DNA from: Saprospiraceae bacterium
Lineage (GTDB): Bacteria; Bacteroidota; Bacteroidia; Chitinophagales; Saprospiraceae
Length of the DNA stretch: 64,000 nucleotides
Assembly (NCBI GenBank): GCA_019187225.1
Contig: JABAQQ010000014.1
Span: forward strand, 186,001 to 250,000
Direction of reading: 5' to 3'
Made by a program: the position numbers and the translations under genes. The stretch's first letter is position 1. Each line of letters opens with the position of its first letter. The notes under the pieces are model-generated. The model had not been told where the DNA came from, did not search any database, and saw only the letters and a program-made list of their open reading frames with translations. Positions 8,419 to 17,298 of this stretch are shown one piece after another.

Positions 8419-9087
8419 TTATCGTTGTATCAGGATTTGTTGCACCCGCCTTCCATCCATCACGTAGTAAATACCACCGGGCCAGGCACTTACGTCCACC
8501 ATTGCCTGTTCGCCGGCGGGTATCGCCAATTTATAAAGTTGTTGGCCGGCGGCGTTCATCAGTGTCGGCCAGCCGTGTTTTGTTCCGTTGTTCTCGAGGA
8601 ACAATACATCGAAGGCAGGGTTGGGGAAGATGTCTATTTTGGAAACGGGTGGTTCTGCCACGCCCGTAGTACCTGGAGTGTACAGGCTGAAATATACGTC
8701 TACGGCGTTTTCCTCATGGTCCTTTTCAAAAACGCGGAACCACAACCACGCCGAGCCGGGCGAAGTACCGGGTTGTACGATAAGTTTCAGGTAAGGTTGA
8801 ATGGTATCGTACACGGGATTCATCGTGCCGTTCGGTGGGATGCCTGCGTAGCAAAGGCCGTAGTCGCAAAGGTCAACAATCCAATCCTCCGGTTTGCTCA
8901 CGGAAAAACTGCGCCAGCGCAATTGCAGGGTGTCGCCGGAAGGGTTGTCGAAAAAAATATAGCATTCGTTGGCCTGCCCAAACGCGACTTCTTTTTCCAG
9001 CACCGGGCCAGGCAGGGGAAAAAAAGTCTGGGCAATAGCGGAATCCGCCCAAAAAAGCAGGAGCAGGAGAACAGAAATGAATCTCAT
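8419..9087 (-). CDS. secreted protein with T9SS C-terminal domain, function unknown
   Basis: A 222-residue protein. The ATG at 9087 starts a clean signal peptide (RFISVLLLLLFWADSAIAQ); the open frame extends further upstream but without sense. Residues about 22-140 form one beta-rich domain without a recognised family. Residues about 145-222 resemble a short type IX sorting domain (IDIFPNPAFDVLFL, NAAGQQLYKL, WPGGIYYV). It follows the C25 protease gene's upstream region on the same strand, 63 bp from it, and may be co-regulated. A near-consensus -7 box (TTACTTTG) lies about 20 bases upstream. Confidence 0.75.
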   Translation of the reverse strand: MRFISVLLLLLFWADSAIAQTFFPLPGPVLEKEVAFGQANECYIFFDNPSGDTLQLRWRSFSVSKPEDWIVDLCDYGLCYAGIPPNGTMNPVYDTIQPYLKLIVQPGTSPGSAWLWFRVFEKDHEENAVDVYFSLYTPGTTGVAEPPVSKIDIFPNPAFDVLFLENNGTKHGWPTLMNAAGQQLYKLAIPAGEQAMVDVSAWPGGIYYVMDGRRVQQILIQR

Positions 9088-9234
9088 ACCGTCGGTTTTG
9101 CGGCAACAAAGTAAATAGCCCCTGAGATTCAATGGTATGGGAAACATGGTTTTTGGACAAATGCGGACAGAAATCGGACGATGTACTCTACCTTCACCCT
9201 TCAGATTAATCCATACACAAGCAAAAAGTATCCG

Positions 9235-12159
9235 ATGCTGCAAAAACTGATCTTCACCGGAGCCATTATCGCAACCTGCATACTCTCCGCCTTCGCCCAA
9301 ACATCTGTAGCACGCCGCTGGAACGAGGTGTTGCTGCAGTCCATTCGCGAGGACTTTGCCCGGCCGCCTGTGCATGCCCGCAACCTGTTCCACGTTTCAT
9401 TAGCCTTGTACGACGCCTGGGCAGCCTACGACACGGTTGCCGAAACCTATTTGCTGGGCAAGACCGTTGGCGCCTATACCTGCCCTTTCGAAGGCATTCC
9501 TGTTCCTGCCGACATACAGGCGGCGCGGGAAGAAGCCATGAGTTATGCCGCATACCGGGTATTAAAAACGCGCTTTGTCTTTTCGCCCAATGCCGGTACC
9601 ACACTTGCCCGTTTCAACAACCTGATGGCGACGCTGGGCTACGACCCGAATTTTGTTTCCACCGATTATTCAGGCGGTTCGCCGGCGGCATTGGGCAATT
9701 ACCTCGGCCAATGCATCGTGCAAATGGGCTTGCAGGACGGCGCCAACGAGCAAAACAACTATGCGATCCAATACTACGAAACGGTGAACCCACCCCTCGT
9801 CATGGCCAATCCGGGCAACCCCACCCTGCTCGACCCGAACCGCTGGCAGCGGCTGACCCTGACGGTAGCGATTGATCAGAACGGCAATCCGATTCCCGGA
9901 ACCCAGGTATTCCAAAGTCCTGAATGGGGGAATGTGCAACCTTTCGCATTGACAACCAACGATTTGACTGTTTATCAGCGCGACGGAAACGACTACAGGG
10001 TGTACCACGATCCGGGGCCATTTCCAACGCTCGATACCGCGAATGGCGGCCTTTTGTCCGACGAATACAAATGGAATTTCGCCCTGGTAACGGCGTGGGG
10101 CGCGCACCACGATCCGAATGACGGCGTTCTATGGGACATTTCCCCGCGCTCTATCGGCAACGTGCAGTCGTTTCCGCAAACGCTGGCAGATTATCACACC
10201 TTTTACGATTTTGTCAACGGCGGCGATACCGGTATCGGTCGCGACACCAATCCGCGCACCGGCCAGCCTTATGTCCCACAGATCGTACCGCGCGGCGATT
10301 ACACGCGTGTGCTGGCTCAATACTGGGCCGATGGACCCAATTCAGAAACGCCGCCGGGACACTGGTTTGCCATTCTCAATTACGTCAGCGACCATCCGGA
10401 TTTTATCAGAAAATACAATGGAAAAGGCCCGGAGCTCGACCAGATGGAGTGGGATGTGAAAGCCTATTTTACCCTTGGCGGCGCAGTGCACGACGCCGCT
10501 ATTTCGGCCTGGGGCATCAAAGGTTGGTACGACGGCGTGCGGCCCGTTTCCGCGTTGCGCTATATGGCGGATTTGGGGCAATGTTCGGATTCTACGCTCG
10601 GCTCCTACAATCCGGATGGCATACCGTTGGTGCCGGGTTTTATCGAATTGGTGCAGGCGGGTGATCCATTGGCCGGGCCCGCCGATCAAAACGTCGGAAA
10701 AATAAAATTCTACACCTGGCGGGGGCCCGATTATGTGACCAACCCCGCCACGCAAATAGCCGGAGTGGGCTGGATACTGGCCGAAAACTGGTGGCCTTAC
10801 CAAAGAAAAACCTTCGTGACGCCGCCTTTCGCGGGCTATATTTCAGGACATTCCACTTATTCACGCGCCGCAGCCGAGACCCTGACGCTGCTGACAGGCG
10901 ACGAATATTTCCCCGGCGGCATGGGCGAATTTTATATCCCCGCCAACAGCGGTTTCCTCGGCCTGGAAAAAGGCCCCAGTGTGGACGTGCGGCTCCAATG
11001 GGCGACCTACCGCGACGCTTCCGACCAGACCAGCCTCTCGCGTATCTGGGGCGGTATCCACCCTCCGATGGATGATATTCCGGGGCGATTGATCGGCGCG
11101 GAAGTGGGAACGGATGCGTTTCATCTGGCTGAAACATACTTTTACAAAGACGCAGACAACGATGGCATTTATTCTTACGAAGACTGCGACGACGCCAATC
11201 CGGATGTCTACCCCGGCGCGCCGGAACGCTGCGACAACCTCGACAACGACTGCAACGGCCTGGCCGACGACATGCCTTTTTTCACCTATTATGCTGATCA
11301 GGACGGCGATGGATACGGTGCCGGCGCTCTGCCGCTGGATACCTGCCTGACCGAAGCACCCGCAGGATTCGCCGCCAATAACTTCGACTGCGACGACCAG
11401 GATGCGGCTGTCAACCCGGACGCTACGGAACTTTGCGACGGCCTCGACAACGACTGCAATGGCCTGGCCGACGACATGCCTTTTTTCACCTATTATGCTG
11501 ATCAGGACGGCGATGGATACGGTGCCGGCGCCCTGCCGCTGGATACCTGCCTGACCGAAGCGCCTGCAGGATTTGCTGCCAATAACTTCGACTGCGACGA
11601 CCAGGATGCGGCTGTCAACCCGGACGCTACGGAACTTTGCGACGGCCTCGACAACGACTGCAATGGCCTGGCCGACGACATGCCTTTTTTCACCTATTAT
11701 GCTGATCAGGACGGCGATGGATACGGTGCCGGCGCCCTGCCGCTGGATACCTGCCTGACCGAAGCGCCTGCAGGATTTGCTGCCAATGATCTCGATTGCG
11801 ACGACGATGACGCGGCCATCAACCCGGATGCGCAGGAAATTGTGGACAGCCTCGACAATGATTGCAACGGTTTTGTAGACGATGTGGTGGGTACGACAGA
11901 TCTCTTTCTGAATAATATCAGGGTATATCCCAATCCGGTGCGGGATCGCCTTCTCATTCATCATCCCGAAAATGCTGTATTGGGACTAAAAATCTTGGAC
12001 ATTTCCGGAAAAACGCTGCGGAATACGACTCTGAATTTTGGCGCGGAAGCCCAACCGCTTGATTTTTCTCCTTATCCGGCGGGGATGTATTTTTTGAATA
12101 TCCGCGATGTGAATACCGGACGGGAAATGTTTGTGAAAGTGGTCAAAACGGATGATTAA
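9235..12159 (+). CDS. vanadium-dependent haloperoxidase fused to MopE-type metal-binding repeats and a T9SS domain
   Basis: A 974-residue exported protein. The ATG at 9235 begins a good signal peptide (ending LSAFAQ) and is preferred over 9181. Residues about 25-640 are a PAP2-superfamily haloperoxidase: Lys429-x6-Arg436-Pro, ISGHS with His539, and [12 protein letters not shown] with His609 reproduce the full vanadate/phosphate-binding signature. From about residue 650 come MopE-like repeats ([35 protein letters not shown]) that probably bind divalent metal. The end ([19 protein letters not shown]) is a type IX sorting domain. Vanadium haloperoxidases oxidise halides with peroxide; phosphatase activity is an alternative for this fold. 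It overlaps truB tail-to-tail by 4 bp. Confidence 0.88.
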   Translation: MLQKLIFTGAIIATCILSAFAQTSVARRWNEVLLQSIREDFARPPVHARNLFHVSLALYDAWAAYDTVAETYLLGKTVGAYTCPFEGIPVPADIQAAREEAMSYAAYRVLKTRFVFSPNAGTTLARFNNLMATLGYDPNFVSTDYSGGSPAALGNYLGQCIVQMGLQDGANEQNNYAIQYYETVNPPLVMANPGNPTLLDPNRWQRLTLTVAIDQNGNPIPGTQVFQSPEWGNVQPFALTTNDLTVYQRDGNDYRVYHDPGPFPTLDTANGGLLSDEYKWNFALVTAWGAHHDPNDGVLWDISPRSIGNVQSFPQTLADYHTFYDFVNGGDTGIGRDTNPRTGQPYVPQIVPRGDYTRVLAQYWADGPNSETPPGHWFAILNYVSDHPDFIRKYNGKGPELDQMEWDVKAYFTLGGAVHDAAISAWGIKGWYDGVRPVSALRYMADLGQCSDSTLGSYNPDGIPLVPGFIELVQAGDPLAGPADQNVGKIKFYTWRGPDYVTNPATQIAGVGWILAENWWPYQRKTFVTPPFAGYISGHSTYSRAAAETLTLLTGDEYFPGGMGEFYIPANSGFLGLEKGPSVDVRLQWATYRDASDQTSLSRIWGGIHPPMDDIPGRLIGAEVGTDAFHLAETYFYKDADNDGIYSYEDCDDANPDVYPGAPERCDNLDNDCNGLADDMPFFTYYADQDGDGYGAGALPLDTCLTEAPAGFAANNFDCDDQDAAVNPDATELCDGLDNDCNGLADDMPFFTYYADQDGDGYGAGALPLDTCLTEAPAGFAANNFDCDDQDAAVNPDATELCDGLDNDCNGLADDMPFFTYYADQDGDGYGAGALPLDTCLTEAPAGFAANDLDCDDDDAAINPDAQEIVDSLDNDCNGFVDDVVGTTDLFLNNIRVYPNPVRDRLLIHHPENAVLGLKILDISGKTLRNTTLNFGAEAQPLDFSPYPAGMYFLNIRDVNTGREMFVKVVKTDD
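11230..11841 (+). repeat. three tandem 204-bp coding repeats (68 aa, MopE-type)
   Basis: Units start at 11230, 11434 and 11638 with exactly 204-bp spacing; a terminal partial copy starts at 11842. Units 1 and 2 and most of unit 3 are nearly identical in DNA, including synonymous positions, while the last part of unit 3 diverges. This indicates recent duplication or homogenisation inside the haloperoxidase gene. Confidence 0.95.
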
Positions 12160-12995
12160 TGTGGGTCGGCGGAATAGGATGTACCTTCCCCGGCCTCGTC
12201 CCTGATCCAGTCAACCAATTCTTCCACCACCCAAGCCTCCTCCACTGAAAAACCTCCCGTCCGTGTGCGCCGCAGACTGCTCAGGTAGGCCCCACTGCCA
12301 GCAGCCTGGCCGAGATCGTGCGCCAGGGAGCGGATGTAGGTGCCTTTGCTGCATACCACCCGAAAATCAACTTGCATCCCTTCCATGTAATCCGGATAAA
12401 GGTGGATGGGGGCGCCTTTTTTGCTAATAGTGGACGGTGAACGGTGAACGGTGGACGGCACAGGACGCAATGGGCTTATTTCAAAGGATTCGATATGGAC
12501 GGGGCGTTCCGGCAGTTCGACTTCTTCGCCGGTTCGGGCATTTTTGTACAAACGCCTGCCATCCACTTTAACGGCAGAAAAAACAGGCGGTATCTGCCGG
12601 ATGGCGCCGACGAATTGCTGCCGGGTTTCGTCCAGCAGCGTATCAGTCAGGTGTGCAGTGGAAAAGGTGGCGTTCACCGGTTTTTCCAGGTCGGAAGATG
12701 CAGTCGTTGCACCAAAAGTGATAACGCCGGTGTATTCCTTCGGCATTGCCTGAAACTCTTCAATCTTTTTCGTGTATTCGCCCACGCAAAGTATGAGCAG
12801 GCCGGTAGCCAGTGGATCGAGCGTGCCTGCGTGTCCGATCTTCAGTTTTTTCACGCCGAGCCGCCGCGACAGCGCGTAGCGGATCTTATTCACCACGTCG
12901 AAGGAAGTCCAGCCCAAAGGTTTGTCCACCAGAAGCAGGGCGCCTTTGGGAAAAGGATCGGGAAACGGTTGATTTTTCGATAGAATGGCCAGCAT
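12156..12995 (-). CDS. truB: tRNA pseudouridine(55) synthase
   Basis: A 279-residue enzyme that isomerises U55 in the T-loop of tRNAs. Seen are [15 protein letters not shown], the catalytic motif [12 protein letters not shown] with Asp60, [32 protein letters not shown] and [15 protein letters not shown]. The ATG at 12995 is chosen because a perfect -7 box (TACTTTTG, 13000-13007) ends 5 bases upstream; the longer open frame from 13019 would start inside the promoter. A segment ([15 protein letters not shown]) absent from typical TruB proteins is encoded by a 7-bp tandem repeat at 12431-12458. Confidence 0.93.
   Translation of the reverse strand: MLAILSKNQPFPDPFPKGALLLVDKPLGWTSFDVVNKIRYALSRRLGVKKLKIGHAGTLDPLATGLLILCVGEYTKKIEEFQAMPKEYTGVITFGATTASSDLEKPVNATFSTAHLTDTLLDETRQQFVGAIRQIPPVFSAVKVDGRRLYKNARTGEEVELPERPVHIESFEISPLRPVPSTVHRSPSTISKKGAPIHLYPDYMEGMQVDFRVVCSKGTYIRSLAHDLGQAAGSGAYLSSLRRTRTGGFSVEEAWVVEELVDWIRDEAGEGTSYSADPH
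12431..12458. repeat. heptanucleotide tandem repeat inside truB
   Basis: Four 7-bp units (TGGACGG, TGAACGG, TGAACGG, TGGACGG), 28 bp in all. It is read on the minus strand as part of an extra loop ([12 protein letters not shown]) in TruB. The unit is the same as that of the array at 55833-55916 and, in the opposite orientation, the one at 58292-58326. Confidence 0.85.
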
Positions 12996-12999
12996 GGGG

Positions 13000-13007
13000 C
13001 AAAAGTA
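13000..13007 (-). promoter_or_regulatory. -7 box of truB, near-leaderless
   Basis: TACTTTTG on the minus strand, followed by CCCC and then the ATG at 12995. The predicted transcription start would fall at or within a few bases of the start codon. Confidence 0.6.
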
Positions 13008-13071
13008 GAACGACGGCAACCTTTTTTATCATTTTGCAAAAATCCGTACGGTCTGTCCGGTAAGAAAGGCA

Positions 13072-14646
13072 TCACTCTTTCACCACTCTGACCGGCTGAC
13101 TTTTGAATTGTCCGTTCTGCGCTGTCAGCACATATATTCCTGCCGGAAGGGTTTCCAGATTCCCGAACACCGTCTGCGCTCCTGCGGCCTTTTTCTCCGA
13201 AATTATTCTGCCGGAAAAGTCAGTGAGCCATATCACAGTTGAGGGGTTGTTCCACCTGCTATGCAACGGCATTTCCACCGTCAGCCGGTCGGTAAACGGA
13301 GACGGTAGAACGCGGATATCATCTTCTTTGTCAATATTTTGCGTGGCGACCACTTCCTTTGCTAAGTGTAAATTCAGCATTGTCACTTGTCCGGTTTGTA
13401 GGGCAACTCCAGGGATCGTTTTTGTCTGATAACCCGCTTTCAGCGCCTGCACGGTATATACGCCGGGAAGTGCGGCGCCGGTTTTGTACTGACCATTGAA
13501 TTTGGAAGTGTCGGCGTTTGGCGTTCCGAGTACAAAAACTTTCGCTTCGCTGAGCGGCATGCCGGTGACAGAATCCGTCACCACACCCTCGAGCCAGGAA
13601 GCTTGTTGCCACGTAGGCTGGAAAACGAACAAGCCTTCGTTTTTGGCTGTGGCGAAAATAATTCCGGAAGGAAGATACGGATCGGCATCCCACACTAAGG
13701 AAGTGCCCACCACAGCCCAAGCCGTCTCGATGAGGTTATCGGGGCGGGTGGCATCCACGATGGTTAATTGTCCGCCATAAGAAGGGTTGACCAGAAAATT
13801 GCCTTTGACGCGCACGTTGTGCACCTCTTTATCGGGTTTTTGAGTGGGCAAATAAGTATCCAGCAGCGTAATATTGTTCAAATCCGAGACGTCAAAAGCG
13901 CCCAATGGCGCATTCGGCACTTCGTCGGTTGTAAACAGAATTTTACTGTCGTCCGAAAGTTCTGCATTGTGGTTAAAAGCACCAGGGGTCGGTTGCGTAG
14001 TGATCAATTGCGGGTCTGTCCGGTCAGAAATATCCACAACGCCGAACTGTTTTTCGTATATCTCGCTGGTCCACATCGTGTCGCCCCGGATAAAGCCATC
14101 GTGAACGTAATTAAGGGTGTATTTTCCGATAATGTGCGGGTTCCAGGGATCGTCGAGGTCGGCGATGGTGCAGCCGCTGGTCACGTTGCCGCCGCCAAAA
14201 ATATAAAGGTTGCCATCCACCGCCTGCACGGTATGACTGCGCTGCACGAGGCTGTCGTAGGCGCCGTCGCCATACCAGACTTTCCAGTAAACCGTGTCGG
14301 GCAGCTCGCGTAAGTCTACAATGGTGATGCCGCTCCCCACCGCTTCCGAGCCCACATATGCGAAACCGTTCCAGGTGCGCAATTCCCGCCAGTTGTTCGG
14401 CAGACCGGGTACGGCAAATCGTTCCACGGGTTGCGCCGGATCGTTCAAATCCACGATGCTCAGGCCGGCGCTCGTGCCGACCAGGGCCCATTCGCCGCCG
14501 GTACTGTCCACATAAGCCTTGCAGCCTGCCAGCGTCAGCGGCGCGTAAGGCAGGTGGCCGATTTGCTGGAGATTGAGTTGCGCATTCAGGTTTCGGGAAA
14601 GACAAATAATTGACAAACAGGCAATAACAGGGAGTAAATTCGGCAT
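13072..14646 (-). CDS. LVIVD-repeat (choice-of-anchor B) protein with T9SS domain
   Basis: A 524-residue exported protein. Residues 1-22 are a signal peptide ending LNAQ. Residues about 35-345 contain repeated beta-propeller blades of LVIVD type (GLSIVDLNDPAQP, ITIVDLRELPD, FGVVDISDRTDP, GAFDVSDLNN, LTIVDATRPDN). Residues about 353-430 are a carboxypeptidase-regulatory-like beta sandwich (EGVVTDSVTGMPLSEAKV). The last ~75 residues (VLPSPFTDRLTV, GIYVLTAQNG, VRVVKE) are a type IX sorting domain. A surface or secreted binding role is plausible; no catalytic motif is visible. Confidence 0.85.
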   Translation of the reverse strand: MPNLLPVIACLSIICLSRNLNAQLNLQQIGHLPYAPLTLAGCKAYVDSTGGEWALVGTSAGLSIVDLNDPAQPVERFAVPGLPNNWRELRTWNGFAYVGSEAVGSGITIVDLRELPDTVYWKVWYGDGAYDSLVQRSHTVQAVDGNLYIFGGGNVTSGCTIADLDDPWNPHIIGKYTLNYVHDGFIRGDTMWTSEIYEKQFGVVDISDRTDPQLITTQPTPGAFNHNAELSDDSKILFTTDEVPNAPLGAFDVSDLNNITLLDTYLPTQKPDKEVHNVRVKGNFLVNPSYGGQLTIVDATRPDNLIETAWAVVGTSLVWDADPYLPSGIIFATAKNEGLFVFQPTWQQASWLEGVVTDSVTGMPLSEAKVFVLGTPNADTSKFNGQYKTGAALPGVYTVQALKAGYQTKTIPGVALQTGQVTMLNLHLAKEVVATQNIDKEDDIRVLPSPFTDRLTVEMPLHSRWNNPSTVIWLTDFSGRIISEKKAAGAQTVFGNLETLPAGIYVLTAQNGQFKSQPVRVVKE

Positions 14647-14793
14647 GAAAAACGATTTGAAAGGGCAAAAGTCGTTGAAAGCGGCGAATTTTTTATTCAG
14701 GATGGGGCGTTTGCCAAAACAGTCAGAATTACCCTCCAGGTACTTACCTTAAAATTTTTGTAAAAATATTGCATAATTAAAACAGATTGTTCA

Positions 14794-14801
14794 TACCTTT
14801 G
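14794..14801 (+). promoter_or_regulatory. -7 box of the initiator tRNA gene
   Basis: TACCTTTG matches TAnnTTTG and ends 12 bases before tRNA position 1. A TTG at 14769-14771 is a possible -33 element. Confidence 0.65.
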
Positions 14802-14813
14802 CACCCGCTAAAT

Positions 14814-15295
14814 CGCGGAGTGGAGCAGTTGGTAGCTCGTCGGGCTCAATACTGTAAAATTAAAGCGGTTGATGAACACTAAACTAAAAGGAGACATCGC
14901 AGAACAAGCAGTTGTTCTGCAAGCACTGCGGCAAGGATGTGTTCATTAATTACGGCAGCGAAATACACTTAGTCGAAGCCGACAAGCGTCAACGGAAGCC
15001 AAATTCAGCGGCTTTCAGAAATGCTTGGGATTTAATTTTGCAAAGGGCTGTTCCGAAAGTAATTTCGGAATGAATATCTGTCAAATTCGGGGAAGCCTGT
15101 AGTGTGGTAATCCCGAGCCAAGTCCCGAAGAAATTCGGGGAAGGTGTAGAGACTTAATGGCAGACATCCTAATTCTGCAAAGAAAGGATGAAGAGAAAGT
15201 CCAGACCAGCAAACCCCGAAGGTTCGGGGGCAGCGAAAGTTGCAGTGGTATGCATAACCCGAAGGTCGTAGGTTCAAGTCCTGCCTCCGCCACCA
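14814..15295 (+). tRNA. initiator tRNA-Met (CAU), interrupted by a group I intron
   Basis: Exon 1 is 14814-14846 (positions 1-33) and exon 2 is 15253-15295 (positions 34-76, CCA encoded). Joined, they give a 76-nt cloverleaf with anticodon CAU. Initiator hallmarks are a mismatched first pair (C1 with C72), three consecutive G-C pairs at the base of the anticodon stem (GGG/CCC) and an A11-U24 pair. All arms pair once the 406-nt insert is removed. It is therefore functional only if the intron is spliced. A terminator follows directly. Confidence 0.95.
14847..15252 (+). other. group I intron (probably subgroup IC3) in the initiator tRNA anticodon loop
   Basis: The insert follows U33 and ends in G (15252), obeying the group I rule of a U before the 5' splice site and a terminal omega-G. 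The core is readable: P-like AATTCGGGGAAGCC (15084-15097), Q-like AATCCCGAGCCAAG (15109-15122), R-like GTGTAGAGACTTAA (15144-15157) and S-like AAGAGAAAGTCCAGACC (15191-15207). P7 pairs 15151-15155 with 15197-15201 and P8 pairs CATCCT with AGGATG (15164-15169, 15185-15190). GNRA-capped hairpins are at 15051-15070 (GTAA loop) and 15124-15139 (GAAA loop), and a CAGC-GAAA-GTTG hairpin lies near 15231-15242. No homing endonuclease frame is inside. A candidate P1 partner near 14867-14872 is only weakly supported. Confidence 0.93.
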
Positions 15296-15296
15296 C

Positions 15297-15331
15297 AAAA
15301 GCCCCTGACTGTTGCAGTCGGGGGCTTTTTT
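15297..15331 (+). terminator. rho-independent terminator of the initiator tRNA gene
   Basis: Stem of about 14 bp (15297-15310 with 15316-15329, one G-T wobble), 5-nt loop, and a run of T. It begins one base after the encoded CCA. Confidence 0.85.
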
Positions 15332-15343
15332 AATTTTCGCAAT

Positions 15344-16153
15344 ATGACCTGGCTTTCCATCCACTTTTATCCACTCGAAACGGAAAATGTTTTTCTCACC
15401 CGGGCTGTCAAGCCTTTTCTGGAACAATACATCTGGCCCAGACAGGGAGCGCGGTCGTTTTTCGTTCGTTTTGAGGATGAAAAGGGGCGCCATATACGCC
15501 TGAGACTGCGCGGCGATGCAGATTGGTTGGAAGAAACGTTGCGCCCGGCGCTGACGGGTTGGTTTGAAGGACGGGGAGAATGGAAAGAGGTCGTATATGA
15601 GCCCGAAACGGCGCGTTTTGGCGGCGAACACGGGCTGGCACTGGCAGAGGAATATTTCCATGTATCCACCAGGGTCGCGCTGGAGCGCTTGTCGCGGGAT
15701 CAGTTTACTTACGGCGATGCCATGTTCGATGCGCTGCGTATGCACGCCATCACTGCATTTGCCGCGGGTTTCGACCGGAAGAAAGCATCCTGGTATTACG
15801 GACAATTGTGCGACCAATGGTTAAGCGCATTTTTTCGCGATGAAGAAGACGTGCCGACATCTGCAGAATTACATACAGAGGTAAAAGCCGGTTTTGAGCA
15901 AGTCTTCAACCCTCAAAAAGAGAATCTGCAACAGGCATTAAATGAGTTGTGGAAGGCGCTGGAGGTCGAAAAGTTCGACAAAAAACAACCCGAATGGGTG
16001 CGCTGGTTGCGCGGCAATCAGTTGATCCTGCATGAATTTGGAGAATATCTGGAAAAATCTCTTCCAAGTCTTCTCCATCTGACCAACAACCGCCTGGGGA
16101 TCAACAACCAGGACGAAGTTTACCTGAACTACATTTTATCGAAGGCGCTCTGA
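15344..16153 (+). CDS. stand-alone lantibiotic dehydratase C-terminal (SpaB_C / thiopeptide-type) domain protein
   Basis: A 269-residue protein that is essentially one SpaB_C-like domain. It has WLSIHFYPLETENVFL at the N-terminus, FFVRFEDEKGRHIRLRLRG, and VYEPETARFGGEHGLALAEEYFHVST, the family's signature block. In split LanB systems this domain catalyses glutamate elimination from glutamylated Ser/Thr; in thiopeptides a related domain forms the pyridine ring. No glutamylating LanB partner, cyclase, transporter or obvious precursor lies beside it, so it is an orphan here. It starts 13 bp after the tRNA terminator and overlaps the hydrolase gene tail-to-tail by 18 bp. Confidence 0.8.
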   Translation: MTWLSIHFYPLETENVFLTRAVKPFLEQYIWPRQGARSFFVRFEDEKGRHIRLRLRGDADWLEETLRPALTGWFEGRGEWKEVVYEPETARFGGEHGLALAEEYFHVSTRVALERLSRDQFTYGDAMFDALRMHAITAFAAGFDRKKASWYYGQLCDQWLSAFFRDEEDVPTSAELHTEVKAGFEQVFNPQKENLQQALNELWKALEVEKFDKKQPEWVRWLRGNQLILHEFGEYLEKSLPSLLHLTNNRLGINNQDEVYLNYILSKAL

Positions 16154-17011
16154 GCGAATAAACGATACCACTGCCCGAACGACAGATTTGTCCTGCATCC
16201 TGTGGCCCAGTCTTTCCGTTTCCAGATAGCGGGCCTGCCACGATTCCGCGATCAGGCGGCCTTCCTGCACCGGCGCCACGTCGTCGTCGCGATCGTGCAG
16301 TACAAGGCCCTGTACATCCGTCAGCAAAGCAGCCTTCCGGGCTACCGAATACTCCTCTATCGGGATTCCGCTGCGGCGCTCTATTTCGCGGTATACCTGT
16401 TTCAACACGGCTTCATTCACGCCAAGGATACTGCTAAAATCGCGTATCACCCTCGATGATTCGGCAAATACGCCGAGCAACACCATTTTTTCCGGACGCG
16501 GCGCCTCCAGCATGGCCGCGCTCATCACGGCCGCCGCTCCGCCGAGCGAGTGCGCCACAATGGCATAAGGCGCGCCTTTTTCAACGATAAATCTTTTAAC
16601 TACCCGGCTGTACAACAGCACATTGAGCACTTTGCCGTCCGAATGGCCGCTTGCCGGGGCATCGAAAGCGTGAACGGTGAAGCCCGCTTCGAGCAATCCC
16701 TTCACATACCGGCGCCACCGGGCACTGTTTGATTCCCAGCCATGCAGGCACAGCACTTCCGGCGCCCCTTGCTCTTCGGACTGCCAGGTGTAGCCGCGAA
16801 TCCGCAGTTTCTTTTCTGCATAAAAATCAAAATGGCTGGCTGTGGAAAGAAATTCCCGGTCTTCTTCCCGCAACGGCAGGCGACGCGGCGAACAGAAAAT
16901 ACGGAACGCCACCCGGCCGGCCAACGAGGGCGACACGGCGGCGAGCGCATTGAGCGTTTTTCCAACACGCCGGATTTTTTTCAGGGCTGCGTCGGGAAGT
17001 TGTTGTGGCAT
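16136..17011 (-). CDS. alpha/beta hydrolase
   Basis: A 291-residue protein with the hydrolase fold. It has an oxyanion-region LCLHGWESNSARW, the nucleophile elbow AHSLGG with Ser155, a candidate acid Asp in LVLHDRDDDVAP, and a candidate catalytic His in ETERLGHRMQD near the C-terminus. The N-terminal ~60 residues are helical and basic with no signal peptide, so it is probably cytoplasmic. Substrate is unknown; esterase or lipase-type activity is a generic inference. Confidence 0.8.
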   Translation of the reverse strand: MPQQLPDAALKKIRRVGKTLNALAAVSPSLAGRVAFRIFCSPRRLPLREEDREFLSTASHFDFYAEKKLRIRGYTWQSEEQGAPEVLCLHGWESNSARWRRYVKGLLEAGFTVHAFDAPASGHSDGKVLNVLLYSRVVKRFIVEKGAPYAIVAHSLGGAAAVMSAAMLEAPRPEKMVLLGVFAESSRVIRDFSSILGVNEAVLKQVYREIERRSGIPIEEYSVARKAALLTDVQGLVLHDRDDDVAPVQEGRLIAESWQARYLETERLGHRMQDKSVVRAVVSFIRSERLR

Positions 17012-17015
17012 GATC

Positions 17016-17064
17016 AGTGGGCAGTGGCAGTGGGCAGGGGGCAGTGGCAGTGGCAGTGGGCGGG
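17016..17064. repeat. G-rich GGCAGT/GGGCAGT tandem repeat (left arm)
   Basis: Mixed 6- and 7-bp units of GGCAGT and GGGCAGT. It lies immediately left of the MITE-like element and is the inverse of the long array at 17299-17430. Confidence 0.8.
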
Positions 17065-17272
17065 ACTGTTCAAAAGTATGTGTAGACGATGTTCAAAAAT
17101 CTGTGTCAATAACAATTTTTGTTACTGAAAATCAACGACTTGAAAATTTTTGACACAGATTTTCAAGAAAACTCTATGTGTAAAATTTACAAAATTAAAA
17201 TATTCAAGCAGCTTATAATCATCTCTTTAAATAACTAAACAACGAACAAAAACACAATATTTTGAACAGTCC
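17063..17272. mobile_element. 210-bp MITE-like element with 13-bp terminal inverted repeats
   Basis: Perfect 13-bp terminal inverted repeats (GGACTGTTCAAAA at 17063-17075 and its complement at 17260-17272). An inner inverted repeat of about 14 bp (AAAATCTGTGTCAA and its complement) lies near 17096-17110 and 17147-17160. No open frame for a transposase. The AT-rich body contrasts with the GC-rich repeats on both sides, so the element appears to have entered or split a simple repeat. The terminal sequence resembles ends of insertion sequences seen in Bacteroidota, but the family is not certain. Confidence 0.7.
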
Positions 17273-17298
17273 TCTGTGGGCAGTGGGCAATTGCGGTG

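Noticed and set aside
11230-11841. 204-bp repeats as a CRISPR or mobile element
   Set aside because: They are in-frame coding repeats of a MopE-like domain within one gene.
15032-15817. Minus-strand open frame across the tRNA intron and the SpaB_C gene
   Set aside because: It crosses a tRNA exon, a terminator and the antisense of a clear coding gene; the translation resembles nothing.
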